This document shows, piece by piece, positions 4,705 through 5,311 of a DNA stretch of 5,311 nucleotides. Both the position numbers and the translations under genes were made by a program. The notes under the pieces were generated by a model. It was not told where the DNA came from and did no database searches. It saw nothing but the letters and a program-made list of their open reading frames with translations. This DNA comes from Sphingobacterium sp. UBA1575 (GTDB lineage: Bacteria > Bacteroidota > Bacteroidia > Sphingobacteriales > Sphingobacteriaceae): NCBI GenBank assembly GCA_002322865.1, contig DCOH01000046.1, positions 10,300 to 15,610 on the forward strand. The letters run 5' to 3'. Position 1 is the first letter of the stretch. Every line of letters begins with the position of its first letter.

Positions 4705-5311
4705 GATTGATCGAATTATTAATACCTTTTTTCGCTCTATTCCTTTTGATCAGCAGATAGGATATCCAAAGGAGGATCAACCAAACAGGGATCAATTCAA
4801 CTGATATCTTCAGTCCAGTAAACCACATCATCACTAATACACCCACGAGGAACAAGAGACTAAAGTAATTACTGATCGGATAAAGGATGGTTGGAAATTT
4901 TGTTTTCACGCCTTCCTTATCCTTTTGCTTCCGGAAGAACATATGTGTCAGGGTGATCATGATCCAATTGATGATCAGGGAAGATACCACCAGCGACATC
5001 AGGATGCCCAATGCTTCCTTAGGGATCACTTTATTGATCACTACCGTAATGGCTACAATGGCTGCTGATGCCAGGATAGCCGCAATAGGAGAGTGGTTCT
5101 TGTTTAATTTTTTAAGGAACCTTGGTGCATTACCCTGTTCTGCCAATCCATACAACATCCTGGAATTACTGTATACACAGGAGTTATATACAGATAGTGC
5201 GGCAGTTAATACGATTACGTTCAACACATTGGCGATCACATTGGTGAAATAGAAGGTATTTCCGAACATTTCAAATTGAAAGCCTTTCAGGGTGGCAAAT
5301 ACTTCCACAAG
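4700..5311 (-). CDS. AroP-like amino acid permease (APC superfamily, AAT family), C-terminal part
   Basis: The frame is open to the right edge, so the N-terminal half is missing; 203 residues are visible of a family usually about 450-470 long. Seen: several membrane helices, the motif SVYNSCVYSNSRMLYGLAEQ followed by GNAP, then the stretch LGILMSLVVSSLIINWIMI with THMFFRK, FPTILYPISNYFSLLFL, and a last helix ISVELIPVWLILLWISYLL. From memory these align closely with E. coli AroP (aromatic amino acid:proton symporter), which has 'NSRMLFGLAQQGNAP' and 'SVYLIPVWLIVLGIGYL' at the same places. Related permeases such as PheP, AnsP or LysP share this architecture and the substrate-contacting early helices are not in the window, so substrate is left open. 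It acts in the inner membrane. It is directly upstream of the YhhN gene, overlapping it by 5 bp, and probably shares its transcript. It ends KRNRAKKGINNSINH. Confidence 0.88.
   Translation of the reverse strand, partial: LVEVFATLKGFQFEMFGNTFYFTNVIANVLNVIVLTAALSVYNSCVYSNSRMLYGLAEQGNAPRFLKKLNKNHSPIAAILASAAIVAITVVINKVIPKEALGILMSLVVSSLIINWIMITLTHMFFRKQKDKEGVKTKFPTILYPISNYFSLLFLVGVLVMMWFTGLKISVELIPVWLILLWISYLLIKRNRAKKGINNSINH

Noticed and set aside
4445..4804. Plus-strand open frame of 119 codons across the YhhN and permease genes
   Set aside because: It runs opposite to two convincing membrane-protein genes and spans their junction; the product looks like antisense of hydrophobic codons.
4887..5252. 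Plus-strand open frame of 121 codons opposite the permease
   Set aside because: Entirely antisense to conserved AroP-like motifs.

Overview
The window looks like chromosome from a Bacteroidota member, most likely the Sphingobacteriaceae (Sphingobacterium/Pedobacter-like). The evidence is a membrane-anchored AraC-type regulator of the kind common in this phylum, a lipoprotein with an acidic stretch just after its lipobox cysteine, A/T-rich leaders without Shine-Dalgarno sequences, and dispersed 'GTCATCCTGAGCG' and 'GCTTCGTTCCTCGCAATGAC' intergenic repeats. This placement is inferred from the sequence alone.

Layout. Positions 1-745 (minus) hold the N-terminal two thirds of a membrane-bound AraC-family regulator; its DNA-binding domain lies beyond the left edge. 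Positions 746-1286 are a very A/T-rich divergent intergenic region with several small inverted repeats. Positions 1287-2057 (plus) encode a DUF4382 lipoprotein. Positions 2058-2409 are a repeat-rich spacer: a 22-bp direct repeat, a long imperfect hairpin, a fragment of a second dispersed repeat family, a 7-bp tandem repeat, and then an A/T-rich asnB leader with a 22-bp palindrome. Positions 2410-4092 (plus) encode a complete glutamine-hydrolysing asparagine synthetase, AsnB. Positions 4033-4704 (minus) encode a YhhN/TMEM86-type membrane protein (lysoplasmalogenase family) whose 3' end overlaps that of asnB by 60 bp. Positions 4700-5311 (minus) are the C-terminal part of an AroP-like amino acid permease, which overlaps the YhhN gene by 5 bp and is probably co-transcribed with it.

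The genes do not form one obvious pathway. AsnB (amino acid synthesis) and the permease (amino acid uptake) share a loose theme but converge rather than forming an operon. I see no convincing new multi-gene system. The points most worth a second look are the YhhN gene, whose conserved N-terminus reads back to an ATT codon with no ATG/GTG available; the long convergent coding overlap with asnB; and the layered repeat island between the lipoprotein gene and asnB.
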